DNA of 64,000 nucleotides from Actinoplanes sp. DH11 (GTDB taxonomy: Bacteria; Actinomycetota; Actinomycetes; Mycobacteriales; Micromonosporaceae): the NCBI RefSeq assembly GCF_020873875.1, contig NZ_JAHWGU010000030.1:1-64000 (forward strand), written 5' to 3'. Of this stretch, positions 8,943-17,268 are shown in pieces. Within the stretch, counting starts at the first letter, position 1. The number at the start of each line of letters is the position of its first letter. Made by a program: the position numbers and the translations under genes. The notes under the pieces were generated by a model. The model was not told the DNA's origin and did no database searches. It saw only the letters and a program-made list of their open reading frames with translations.

Positions 8943-9257
8943 CGGTCGGCATCCGGCGCGCCGCGGATGTTGCCGCGCTTGAACGGGGTGTAGTACTCGA
9001 CGGACACTTCGGCGAGATGGGTCACCTCGCCGCGGGCAGCGCGGAAACCCGGCGCGTGCCGGAGGTGGCGAGGGTCGGGCGCGCGTCTCAACCACTTACC
9101 GCGCGGTCGAGGCAGCGTCCGAGGCTAGCTCAAGCTGCAACGCAGCGAATCCGGTAGCTGGACCGGTGAGGTGACGCCCACCAGTGCAGGATCGCAACGG
9201 GTCTCTCCGGCTCAGTCGTCCGTTGGCGGGTCAGTCACTCGCCTCTACAGTCGGCTG
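8943..9257. other. Intergenic, probable promoter of the membrane-protein gene
   Basis: These 315 bp hold no gene I can support. Near the right end CTCTACAGTCGGCTG directly precedes a GTG, compatible with a TANNNT -10 hexamer about 7 bp before a leaderless start, a common arrangement in actinomycetes. Confidence 0.35.
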
Positions 9258-10055
9258 GTGACAGTCGAAAGTGGAGACTCTCCGGAGCCGTCCCCGAGGC
9301 CACCGGCGCCATTGGTAGCCGTAGACCACAGGTGGCGATGGGCAGCAGGCGTCCTAGGGATAGGCACGATGGGAGCCGGCGGCGCTGCTGTCTTCCTCAC
9401 GGAGGTCGAGGCTGGGCCTGTTGCCCTCCTCCTAGTCGGCCTCATCTTGACCTTCGTTGCCATGAGCGGCCGTCTGCCGAACAGACTGCGCATGGGTGAA
9501 AACGAGGCAGCCTGGGAAGCCGTTGCTCAGTACGTGGAGCGGACGGTCGAGGAGGCACCCCCGGAGCAGAAGCCCGACGAGATCAGGCGAGTATCCGAGC
9601 TAGCAGCTATCGCCCCGCAGGCTGCCGGCCCGGCACTGGAGGCGGCGGGGTGGGAACTTTGGGCGCTCGGAGTAGTTGGCAATGCACTGCGAAATGCGTT
9701 CCCGAACGCAGCCCTCACCCAAGCAGCGGGCCATGCCGACGTCGGATGGGATCTAAAAATGTCCATCGACGAGACGTACGACACGGTCTACATCATCTTC
9801 AAAGAAAGCGTACGCTCACTGACGGACCTCGCCAAGACCATTAGACCGTTACTCAAGGAGCCGAACAGCCGCGTCGTCGTCGCGGTTGCCCGCCGGGATA
9901 CCTTACCCAAATCACTTCCTGCCAACGTGCGGCTAGTGACGATGAGCCGTGATCAGATGAACTCCTCCAGGCGCGTCAGAGAATTGGTGCACTGGCTTAC
10001 CACCCCTCTGCCCGAGCCGGGGGACGATCCTTCCATGAGTGGAAATTCGAACTGA
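9258..10055 (+). CDS. Two-TM membrane protein with cytoplasmic domain
   Basis: This 265-residue protein has a Pro-rich N-terminus, then two adjacent hydrophobic segments (WAAGVLGIGTMGAGGAAVFL near 30-50 and VALLLVGLILTFVAM near 58-73). A cytoplasmic domain of about 190 residues follows. That domain contains HADVGWDLKMS and VYIIFKESV, a D...(I)xFK arrangement that could be a degenerate restriction-endonuclease-like core, then RVVVAVARR and ANVRLVTM strands. I do not recognise the family. The GTG at 9258 is preferred because a TACAGT hexamer lies just upstream; GTG 9171 is the alternative. It lies 315 bp after the NACHT gene in the same direction, so a functional link is possible but unproven. 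Confidence 0.5.
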   Translation: MTVESGDSPEPSPRPPAPLVAVDHRWRWAAGVLGIGTMGAGGAAVFLTEVEAGPVALLLVGLILTFVAMSGRLPNRLRMGENEAAWEAVAQYVERTVEEAPPEQKPDEIRRVSELAAIAPQAAGPALEAAGWELWALGVVGNALRNAFPNAALTQAAGHADVGWDLKMSIDETYDTVYIIFKESVRSLTDLAKTIRPLLKEPNSRVVVAVARRDTLPKSLPANVRLVTMSRDQMNSSRRVRELVHWLTTPLPEPGDDPSMSGNSN

Positions 10056-10171
10056 GATGCCAGCTGGAACTAGAGACGATTTGCCCTCAGTGGCCGAGCT
10101 TGCCTCAGGAGTGTGTGATCGCGGAGAAGGTATTTTGGAAAACGCCAGTCAAGCTGAGAGGGCTGGTGCGA

Positions 10172-10208
10172 GTCAAGGGGTCGCAGGTTCAAATCCTGTC
10201 AGCCCGAC
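10172..10208 (+). other. Left attachment-site copy (tRNA-Pro 3' fragment)
   Basis: These 37 bp are identical to 19630-19666. They read as the 3' end of a tRNA: anticodon-stem strand TCAAG, variable loop GGGTC, T-arm GCAGGTTCAAATCCTGT and acceptor strand CAGCCCG with discriminator A. Upstream, the match to a tRNA stops before the anticodon loop, so no tRNA is made here. It marks one end of the island carrying the integrase at 10323. Confidence 0.85.
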
Positions 10209-10209
10209 A

Positions 10210-10256
10210 ACGAAGGGGTTTCCACAGGCCAGCGACTTGCGGGAGCCCCTTTTTCG
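10210..10256 (+). terminator. Hairpin downstream of the left tRNA fragment
   Basis: ACGAAGGGG near 10210 pairs with CCCCTTTTTCGT near 10246-10256, with extra pairing inside (TTTCC/GGAG) and a T run in the right arm. It looks like a terminator, protecting the integrase gene from, or ending, transcription across the attachment site. Confidence 0.5.
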
Positions 10257-10322
10257 TGTCTGGCGACGTCAGCCGGGTCGAGCACGCCGCTTGTAGACCC
10301 CTTGACTCGACAGGTGCCTGAG

Positions 10323-11285
10323 ATGCCCCTCCTCAACCTCGACCGACTCTGCGAAGGCCTCGAAAAAGGCGACTGGGCCGGCTTCCTGAAAGACTGGGAC
10401 CGCACCCTCCGGGCCGGGAATCACCCGGAGACAACCCGCTACAACTACCTCCTCGCCGCCGCCCAACTGGCCAGATACCTCGGCGAGGAATCACCGGACC
10501 CAGACGCCGACGACGCCGCCCAGGACCCCACCCTCGTCACCAAAGCACACTGCGAATCCTTCCAAGCCTGGATGATCCAAACGCGTTCACCGGCGACAGC
10601 ACTGAACAAACACAAAGGTCTCCAACAGTTCTTCAAGTACCTGCTCGAAGAAGAAGAGATCGACAAGTCACCGATGGCACGGGTGAAACAGCCGATCATC
10701 CCGCAGAAACTCGTCCCCATCATGGGCGACGACGACACCAAGAAGCTGCTCGACTCCACCAAAGGCAAAACGTTCATGGCCCTGCGCGACGAGGCCCTAA
10801 TCCGGCTGTACTACAACACTGGCGCCCGCCTCTCCGAGATCGGCAACCTCGCACTGACCGATCTGGACATGAACACCGAGTCGGTACGCCTGCGCAGCAA
10901 AGGCGCCAAAGACCGCCGAGTGCGTTTCGACCCGAAGACCTCCCGCGCCCTGGCCCGCTATCTCCGCGCCCGCGCCAAACGCAAAGGCGCCGACGCCGTC
11001 CCCGAGCTGTGGCTGTCCGAACGCGGCACCAAACCGCTCGCCCCGAACGGCATCAAAATCATGCTGAAACGCCGCGGCGCCGCAGCCGGCGTCACCAACA
11101 CACACGCCCAGCGGTGGCGGCACAACTTCGCCCACGAATGGCACAAGAAAGGCGGCAACACCGGCGACCTGATGCTGCTGCTCGGCTGGGCCTCCGAAGA
11201 CATGCCACGCCGCTACGGCGCCAGCGCGGCGGCCGAGCGGGCGCTGGAACTGCAGACGCAGATGGGCATCGGCGAGAAGGTCTGA
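10323..11285 (+). CDS. Tyrosine recombinase (integrase) of the island
   Basis: This 320-residue XerC/D-like protein should catalyse site-specific integration and excision at the flanking tRNA 3' ends. It has a SAM-like N-terminal domain (TTRYNYLLAAAQLARYL, ALNKHKGLQQFFKYLLEEEEI) and a catalytic domain with R in NTGARLSEI, the H-x-x-R box region THAQRWRHNFAHEW, LLGWAS, and the nucleophile Y in PRRYG. All key residues are present and length is normal, so it appears functional. ATG 10323 was chosen; a TTG at 10302 would add seven residues. It lies next to the left attachment site, the usual position, and no excisionase-like gene is seen beside it. Confidence 0.9.
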   Translation: MPLLNLDRLCEGLEKGDWAGFLKDWDRTLRAGNHPETTRYNYLLAAAQLARYLGEESPDPDADDAAQDPTLVTKAHCESFQAWMIQTRSPATALNKHKGLQQFFKYLLEEEEIDKSPMARVKQPIIPQKLVPIMGDDDTKKLLDSTKGKTFMALRDEALIRLYYNTGARLSEIGNLALTDLDMNTESVRLRSKGAKDRRVRFDPKTSRALARYLRARAKRKGADAVPELWLSERGTKPLAPNGIKIMLKRRGAAAGVTNTHAQRWRHNFAHEWHKKGGNTGDLMLLLGWASEDMPRRYGASAAAERALELQTQMGIGEKV

Positions 11286-11460
11286 ACAGTGCGGCCGCGG
11301 GCGCGGTGGAGACGAACGTTTCTGCCGCGCCAACGGCTGGCACGGGGTGTGCCGTAGTTCGCGCCGGCCTTTGGGCCGGCGAATGGGAGCTGCCGATGTC
11401 CCGGGCGTGCCGCACTGGTGGATGGCAGCGCGGGCCGGCCGAGCCGGTACGGAGCCGCGA

Positions 11461-12459
11461 TCACTGCTCGATTACGGGAGGCTTCGACAGGCCCATGGCG
11501 GCGCTGACGCGTTCCATCGCCTTTGCCGCCATCTCCTGCTGCTGGTCTTCGGGCAGCCGCACGTAGGCGAGGTCCCTCTCGCACCGCTCCCGCAGGTCGT
11601 CGCGGTCGAACCATCGCAGGGGATGGCGCGGGTCGGTGGTGTCGTAGATGCCTTGGCGGTGGGCCTCGATGACGACAAGGTCGTGGCGTCGGTAGTCGTG
11701 TGCTTCGTCCGGGGGTAGCAGCGCACCCATCATGTCGTTGCGCCAGTCCTCGATGAGTTCTCCCGCGTCTTCCTCGTCCCAGTAGTCGGCGTCTTCGCGG
11801 CCGTTGAGGCCCGGATGCATGTCGAACACGTCACCGATGCTGGGCGGGTCGGTGTTCATGATGACGATGGACAGGGCGAACTCGTCAGCGAGGCTGAGTG
11901 GACGGGGGATCCGGCCCTCACCGAGTTCTTTGCCGACCCACATGATGCGTTCGCCCATGCGGACCAGCCAGTGGTTGTTCACCTGGGTCAACACGAAGTC
12001 GGGTAGATCCCGCAGAAGGTGGACCTCCCTGATCGATGCCTCGCCTTTGAGGAAGGCGGGGAAGCCGCAACCGAGGGCGTGTTCTACGTGGAATTCGCCG
12101 CTCTTCATCGGGGCGAAATCGGAGAACGCCACTGTGCCGTGCAGCGCCACCGCGTCGGCGGCGGAGAGGGGATCGCCGGTGAACGCAGCGTTGAAGAACG
12201 TGGCGAAGTCATCAGTGTCGGCTTCGGTGGTGGGCGGCTCGGTTGCTCCCATCAGCTGGTGGAACTCGGACAGGCTGAGCCTCAGTGCTCGGGCGAAGCC
12301 ACGCACGTTGTCGGGTTTGAACCCATCCAGTTTGGTCGCGGTTTCTAGGCGGCGCCAGGTCGCGACCGAGACTTCGGCGCGTCTCGCCGCTTCCTGTTGG
12401 GTGAGGTCGAGTTCTACCCGACGCTCGCGGACGGGGTTGATGGGGTGCTTCGATGACAT
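11461..12459 (-). CDS. XRE-family transcriptional regulator with large C-terminal domain
   Basis: This 332-residue protein begins with an XRE helix-turn-helix (RRVELDLTQQEAARRAEVSVATWRRLET, residues 12-45). The C-terminal 250 residues are acidic and contain no motif I recognise; they may sense a signal or bind a partner (DFVLTQVNNHWLVRMGERIMWVGKELGEG). It is divergent from the gene at 12612. The space between holds three copies of a palindromic decamer, strongly suggesting that it represses itself and its neighbour. In phage-like and defence islands such regulators often control toxic cargo; that role is inference here. Confidence 0.75.
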   Translation of the reverse strand: MSSKHPINPVRERRVELDLTQQEAARRAEVSVATWRRLETATKLDGFKPDNVRGFARALRLSLSEFHQLMGATEPPTTEADTDDFATFFNAAFTGDPLSAADAVALHGTVAFSDFAPMKSGEFHVEHALGCGFPAFLKGEASIREVHLLRDLPDFVLTQVNNHWLVRMGERIMWVGKELGEGRIPRPLSLADEFALSIVIMNTDPPSIGDVFDMHPGLNGREDADYWDEEDAGELIEDWRNDMMGALLPPDEAHDYRRHDLVVIEAHRQGIYDTTDPRHPLRWFDRDDLRERCERDLAYVRLPEDQQQEMAAKAMERVSAAMGLSKPPVIEQ

Positions 12460-12470
12460 CCGTCCTCCAG

Positions 12471-12518
12471 TGAGCGCTCATCGAGTACTCATGAACGTTA
12501 GCGCTTGCTGAGCGCTCA
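12471..12518. promoter_or_regulatory. Three-palindrome operator of the XRE regulator
   Basis: TGAGCGCTCA, a perfect 10-bp palindrome, occurs at 12471-12480 and 12509-12518. A variant CGAGTACTCA lies between at 12482-12491. The cluster starts 12 bp upstream of the regulator start codon and faces the divergent gene. The arrangement is typical of cooperative autorepression by a dimeric helix-turn-helix protein. Confidence 0.75.
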
Positions 12519-12611
12519 TGGCAAGCGGATGTGGGCCGGACCCGACACCTTTCGTGGTTCCGGGCCCGGTCGCACCCAAAGCCGTCCCTCGCGGCGCCGG
12601 CAGGCACCCAC

Positions 12612-13706
12612 ATGTCCTCCGCCTGCATGAACGACCGCGGGCGCCGCCGCTCGTATGCTGCGACAGTGGAATCCGGAGCCTCCATCACGCTGAACGCGCC
12701 GCCGGCCACAACCCTGCTCGACCCCCTCCAGGTCGAGGGGGTCGCCTCACTACTCGATCGCCTCCTCGACCAGCTCGAGGGCGCCCACAACGAGGACGGC
12801 GACGATGAGGTTGTCGTCGTCCGCTACTGGATCGGCGCCCACCCCGAAGGCGCGCTCGTGCTGCTGGTTCTTGATGCCGACTCGCTTGTCATCGCTGAGG
12901 CGGCAGCGCGTGACGCGATGCAGCAGCTCCTGGAACACAGCGAGCACCTCACCGACTGGCTGGTCGACACGTGCGAGGTCGGCTTCAACCAGCAGTTCGT
13001 TGACGCCGGCTTGCAGGCCGCCGACGGCCCCGACGTTCCACCCGCCGATCCTGCCGAACGTGCACGGTGGCTCGCCGAGCAGAGCCAGCCGCCCATCGCG
13101 ATGGCCGGTGTCGATGCGGAGATCGACTGGCGGAAGTACGTCATCGATCACGCCAGTCAGCTACGAGCCTTCGACTCGGACGTCTTCGGCCTCGGAGACG
13201 ACGAGGACACCGCCAGACTCGCCGCCGGGGCGCTGATCTTCGCCTGCACTCTCGTCATCGACGAACTGTTCCAAGACATCGCGACGCTCGCGAAGAGCAA
13301 AGCCTCGATCGCTGACACCGACGATGTCTTCATGGTTCTCGACGACCTGCCGGAACGCTTCGCCCAGCACTACAACGGCCGCTTCGCCCGCCAGTTCCTG
13401 ATTGCCGCCGTCACGATCACGGGACGGCTCACCGCCGACGGGTGGGCGCCGCCGTCCTGCATCGCGGAGGCGCTCGCCTTGCATGTGGTGGTCGAGAACG
13501 CCAAGGTCCTGTTGGACGGCCATGACCTCCTCGACAATGACATCGTCCTGGACGAGATCTACAACGGGTTCGACGACGCCGCCTATGAGGATCTCGATCA
13601 CGAGTGGCTGTATCGGCGTGACCTCGACGGCTTCGAGGATGACGAGGACTTCACCTCATACTTCGGTACCGGCGAGATGCGGGTCGAGTCGTGGTTCGAG
13701 CAGTAG
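12612..13706 (+). CDS. Acidic hypothetical protein of the island
   Basis: I do not recognise this protein of about 364 residues. It is very acidic, with many Asp/Glu clusters (GDDEDTARLAAG, DLDGFEDDEDFTSYFG), and mostly helical. No catalytic motif or membrane segment is visible. It is transcribed divergently from the XRE regulator, with the operator array upstream, so it is probably the main target of that regulator. The start is uncertain: ATG 12612 was used, but GTG 12531 and GTG 12666 are in frame. Acidic proteins in such islands can be DNA mimics or anti-restriction proteins; nothing specific here proves that. Confidence 0.55.
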   Translation: MSSACMNDRGRRRSYAATVESGASITLNAPPATTLLDPLQVEGVASLLDRLLDQLEGAHNEDGDDEVVVVRYWIGAHPEGALVLLVLDADSLVIAEAAARDAMQQLLEHSEHLTDWLVDTCEVGFNQQFVDAGLQAADGPDVPPADPAERARWLAEQSQPPIAMAGVDAEIDWRKYVIDHASQLRAFDSDVFGLGDDEDTARLAAGALIFACTLVIDELFQDIATLAKSKASIADTDDVFMVLDDLPERFAQHYNGRFARQFLIAAVTITGRLTADGWAPPSCIAEALALHVVVENAKVLLDGHDLLDNDIVLDEIYNGFDDAAYEDLDHEWLYRRDLDGFEDDEDFTSYFGTGEMRVESWFEQ

Positions 13707-13860
13707 GCGAACGCTGAGGCGAACGTGCATCCGTACTCGGTTCACGTTGACGCGCCCAGAATCGAGAACCCACCGCAGCCCGGCGTGTAACGCCGAGGGC
13801 GTTCGAAGCGTCAGAGATGGTTGGCAGCATCACCTGGATGATTACTGGCAGTGACGATCG

Positions 13861-14058
13861 GATGGTGCCGGACCACTAGGTGATGAACTGCGGAATTGCA
13901 CTCTGATCGGTGACTCGCTTACCGACATTGAGGCAGCTAGGACAGCGGGCGTGCATGTAGTCGGCTACGCCAACAGGGCGTGGAAGGTCGATGCGTTCTC
14001 TGCGGCGGACGCGGTCGTCACCTCAATGGAAGACATCGCCGCAGCTATGTCCTTGTAA
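13861..14058 (+). pseudogene. C-terminal remnant of a HAD-superfamily hydrolase
   Basis: Sixty-five codons ending in TAA encode the last part of a HAD phosphatase. LIGDSLTDIEAARTAGVHVVGYANR carries motif IV (GDSxxDI) and is followed by ADAVVTSMEDIAAAM, the usual family ending. The nucleophile motif DxDGT and the cap are absent and no start codon or ribosome site precedes it. It is a leftover from an earlier gene replaced by the present cargo. Confidence 0.7.
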
Positions 14059-14068
14059 TAGTTAGCTT

Positions 14069-14104
14069 GTCACGCCCGTCACTGCTGTCACTCCTGTCAC
14101 TCTA
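14069..14104. repeat. Four 9-bp iterons (GTCACNNNN)
   Basis: GTCAC starts at 14069, 14078, 14087 and 14096, exactly one per 9 bp: GTCACGCCC, GTCACTGCT, GTCACTCCT, GTCACTCTA. An inverted copy GAGTGACAG lies at 14127-14135 and another direct GTCACTC at 14151. They sit upstream of the nuclease-like gene at 14249. They could be an operator for an unidentified regulator or a relic of a plasmid iteron region. Confidence 0.65.
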
Positions 14105-14248
14105 AGCGGTTGAGATGGGAAAACGTGAGTGACAGGGTTGCAGTGGCCGTGTCACTCAGCCGCGGACTGGCGTGGCCCAGGACGGAAACCGACTCGCCAA
14201 GCGGGCTTCGGGTGTCCGATAATTAGTGTGTTGCTGATGGGAGTTGAC

Positions 14249-15415
14249 ATGCCGATTTTCGACGACTTCATTCGTAAAGATCATACGCCGGCGAAACCGA
14301 ACGAGGCCAAGTACAGCTTCCTCAACCGTTCGGCCAGGCCACACTTTGCCGAAGTTCGCCGGCTGCTCACGGAATGGGTGAGCCAGTATCCCACCTCGGA
14401 ACGCAAGTCGCTGATCAGAAGTATGCAGACCCTAGACGATCACGCTTTTGAGTCGGCTTTCTGGGAACTCTACCTACACGAAGCGTACCGCCGCGCCGGC
14501 TATCGCGTTACGGTCCACCCGAACGTACCGGGCTCCTCGAAGCATCCGGACTTTCTATTAGACAAGGATGAAAGCCGCTTTTATCTGGAAGCAGTACGGG
14601 CGAATGTCGCATCGGGCTCGCTTGCTGAAAGGCGGCGTTTGAACGACGTTCATACCGTGTTGGAGGGACTGGCAGCAGACAAGTTCGTCATCCGCTTCAC
14701 CTATGACTCGATCGGCTCGCGGCCGCTGGCCACCACCAAGCTCCGCAGTCAGCTGCAGCAATGGCTTGCGTCCCTTGACCCCCACGCTGTCGCTGCCGAA
14801 TATACCGCGGACCCTGGCCATCATGCCCTTCCACGCTACCCATTCGAGGCGGATGGCTGGCGCCTGGAGTTCACAGCAGTGCCGCTGCGGCCCGAAGCGT
14901 TCGGCAAAGGCGGTCGGCTCGTTTGCATGTTTGGCATGGGACGAGCAGTGGGGGTAGACAACGTGACTCCGCTCACCCGGGCTGTCGATCAAAAGGCAAA
15001 CCGATACGGAAAACTCGACGCGCCCCTTGTTGTCGCAGTCATGGCAAACACCGAGTATCCCACGAGGGACTACGAGATCCAACAAACTCTATATGGTCTC
15101 TCCGCTGCATGCCCTCGGCAAGCGTCCAAACACCCGAGCGACCTTTACCAGGATGGGCACTGGCTGACCCGAAAAGGTTGGCGGCGCGGGCACGCCCCCC
15201 TAGTGATCACCGCATGCAACCTAAAGCCGTGGTCCGTCGCCAAGGTCCAGCCTTGCCTGTGGAGCACCCTTGAGGCTGGGGTAAGCATCCCCCTGCAGCC
15301 GCGATGGTTGGCACCTGTCTCAGTCGAAACTCCAGAGCCAACCATTTCCGTTGCACAGCCGATAAAGGATCTCTTCGGTTTGCCAGATGACTGGCTGAGC
15401 GGCGACGCCTTCTAG
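14249..15415 (+). CDS. PD-(D/E)XK-like hypothetical protein of the island
   Basis: This 388-residue protein contains FESAFWELYLHEAYRRAGYRVTVHPNVPG followed by KHPDFLL and FYLEAVRAN (residues 65-120). The order E..., PDF, LEA resembles a PD-(D/E)XK nuclease core in which the lysine of ExK is replaced or displaced, so activity is uncertain. The remaining 250 residues have no motif I recognise, apart from a strand-helix LVVAVMANTEY. ATG 14249 was chosen because GGGAG precedes it by 5 bp; the frame is open for another 40 codons upstream. Iterons lie about 150 bp upstream. Codon use is less GC-biased than in regions C-F, suggesting foreign origin. Confidence 0.6.
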   Translation: MPIFDDFIRKDHTPAKPNEAKYSFLNRSARPHFAEVRRLLTEWVSQYPTSERKSLIRSMQTLDDHAFESAFWELYLHEAYRRAGYRVTVHPNVPGSSKHPDFLLDKDESRFYLEAVRANVASGSLAERRRLNDVHTVLEGLAADKFVIRFTYDSIGSRPLATTKLRSQLQQWLASLDPHAVAAEYTADPGHHALPRYPFEADGWRLEFTAVPLRPEAFGKGGRLVCMFGMGRAVGVDNVTPLTRAVDQKANRYGKLDAPLVVAVMANTEYPTRDYEIQQTLYGLSAACPRQASKHPSDLYQDGHWLTRKGWRRGHAPLVITACNLKPWSVAKVQPCLWSTLEAGVSIPLQPRWLAPVSVETPEPTISVAQPIKDLFGLPDDWLSGDAF

Positions 15416-15759
15416 CGTCGCCGAGTCGGCGCAGGGTGCGGGCACACGTTACCGGTCCTTGTGACCGCGGCGGTCTGTGCTGTCGTTGCCGGATATCGCT
15501 AGTAGGCAGCGCTCGGCAAGAGGCTCACCGCCCGGGTGTCGTCGGCGCGTTCAGTGGCCTCGAGGCGGGCCATCGCTGTCGACGGTCACGATAGCGAGGT
15601 GAGCGCCAAAGCGGCCGGCCCACACGCCCTCCGCCCATCCACCGGCCGGTCGGTGACGTGACCACCACGTCACCGGCAACGTCCGCCGATCCCTTTAGCG
15701 CCAACGACTCGCCGCGTGGCAAATCACGCAGTGCCGTTGGAGAACTAAGTAAACACCGC
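15416..15759. other. Convergent intergenic region, no gene seen
   Basis: These 344 bp separate convergent genes. Several short inverted repeats of GC type occur (GGCCGGCCC and CCACCGGCCGGTCGGTG near 15610-15655), which may serve as terminators, but none has a clear T run. No open frame is convincing. Confidence 0.35.
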
Positions 15760-17268
15760 CTACAGTGAAGGAACGAGCGCATCGATCGTTCGAAGTTCAA
15801 TGTTGTATGGGACTCCTTTCGCATCCTTCCTGGTGTTCGCTTCTGTGGTGGCATCAAGGAGCGTTTGTGAATACTCCTTCACCACTAGAATTCCTACGGT
15901 GGGCTGAATACCTTCTCGGACGAGACCGTCCCAGCCGGCAAGCAGTTGGTACAAGTCCAGGACACGTCCACTGGTTACCTTCAACTCATATACTCGACGG
16001 TTAGTCTCTCCGTCATCAACAAAGATGTCGATCGCTACCGATCCGGCCCAGACCTTTCGCTCATGTACGACACTTGCCGCAGGAAATGTCCCCTTAAGGA
16101 TATGAACCAATCGATCGCGTAGCGACTTCTCTGAATCGCTACGAGTCGCCTTCTCAGGGCGGAACTCTACATCCCCAAGGGCCTTCAGTAGCTGTTCCCA
16201 GTTATCGGCGTGAGGATCAAGGCCCGTCTTGTTGTTCGTTGTACGGAAGTCATTCCCGACTCGAAGTTCACCGATAAAGCGGTTGAAGTCAACGGTCTTC
16301 GCGATCTCGGGCCAGATTTCCTCAAAAACGCTGGTCTTGATTACGCGGTCGCGCACCACGAAGTCGACCCCACATCGCGCATTGGAACCTTGATAGTAAG
16401 ATCGAAGAGGGTATGGCCAACCCTTCTCCTCCTCCGCCTCAGGGTCTTTGACGGAGTAGTCTAGCGTTCCCCTGCGGTAAACGAACTTATGAACTTTCCC
16501 GTTCACAACAATATCCCGTGTTATTGTCTTTTCTTCACCTTCGAATGGGATTTCAATGGGCTGGACGACTCTGTGAATCGTGTCTCCGCCAAGCCCCTGA
16601 TAAGAGATCCTTATCTTGTTCTCCTTGAGGAAGTACCGGTGCATCACTCCGAGGTGCTCGCCGAGCCGAGTAACGAGCACATCAAGGCCCGGCGTTCCAC
16701 GACGATAGATCGTCCGAAAGTATTTCCATGGAACCACTACCGAAATCTTGGTCCCGGTAGCGGCGGAGCCCAGCACGGTCAGTCCCTTTTCCCAATCGTT
16801 CCGGGTTGCCGAGTCCTCGACGTTCATCGTCGTAGACAGCGGACCGTTAACTCGTAAAAATTGGTCGGGCCCGAGGTGCGCGTCCACCGCCGACCGAGTA
16901 AGGAGCTCGAAAGTTGTAGCATTGCCGCCCGTCAACAAGGCGAGAGCGTTCTTAAGACCAAAGCCATGTTCGTTCAGTTGACCGCGACTCGCGCCCTGGC
17001 CCCCAAGATTGAAGACTCGTTCGGTTATGTCTTTGTAGGGGATGCCGATACCTGGGTCCGCGATTGTCACGCGTACTGAACCTTCGTCCAACTGGACAAT
17101 ATTTATCTCGATGGTGGTGTTCAGAAGCGTGCCGAACTTTTCCTCACGAGCAGAGAATGCATTGTCTACTAATTCTCCCAGTGCTGCGTGAAAGTCTAGT
17201 TCCTGCCTGGCAAGCCCCTGAAAGTAGAGGACGGGATCCAATGTCGTCGTAAAGGGTACGGTCGGCAC
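15760..17268 (-). CDS. GHKL ATPase fused to a PD-(D/E)XK nuclease
   Basis: This 502-residue protein joins an HSP90/MutL-type GHKL ATPase to a nuclease-like tail. The ATPase motifs are ALGELVDNAFSA (N box, residues 29-40), IADPGIGIP (G1 box, near 69-77) and NEHGFGLKNAL (G2 box, near 98-108). After a middle domain, residues 410-460 read SVAIDIFVDDGETNRRVYELKVTSGRVLDLYQLLAGW, with D and ExK in the spacing of a PD-(D/E)XK active site. Prokaryotic GHKL ATPases of the MORC/MutL-related kind linked to nuclease domains are associated with restriction-type and defence loci. It is transcribed toward the nuclease gene at 14249. Low-GC codons (AAA, ATT, TTC mixtures) mark it as foreign. The substrate is unknown. 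Confidence 0.8.
   Translation of the reverse strand: MPTVPFTTTLDPVLYFQGLARQELDFHAALGELVDNAFSAREEKFGTLLNTTIEINIVQLDEGSVRVTIADPGIGIPYKDITERVFNLGGQGASRGQLNEHGFGLKNALALLTGGNATTFELLTRSAVDAHLGPDQFLRVNGPLSTTMNVEDSATRNDWEKGLTVLGSAATGTKISVVVPWKYFRTIYRRGTPGLDVLVTRLGEHLGVMHRYFLKENKIRISYQGLGGDTIHRVVQPIEIPFEGEEKTITRDIVVNGKVHKFVYRRGTLDYSVKDPEAEEEKGWPYPLRSYYQGSNARCGVDFVVRDRVIKTSVFEEIWPEIAKTVDFNRFIGELRVGNDFRTTNNKTGLDPHADNWEQLLKALGDVEFRPEKATRSDSEKSLRDRLVHILKGTFPAASVVHERKVWAGSVAIDIFVDDGETNRRVYELKVTSGRVLDLYQLLAGWDGLVREGIQPTVGILVVKEYSQTLLDATTEANTRKDAKGVPYNIELRTIDALVPSL

Noticed and set aside
10120-10208. Complete tRNA gene at the left attachment site
   Set aside because: Only the 3' end from the anticodon stem onward matches; no acceptor 5' strand or D-arm upstream. 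The same holds for 19600-19666.
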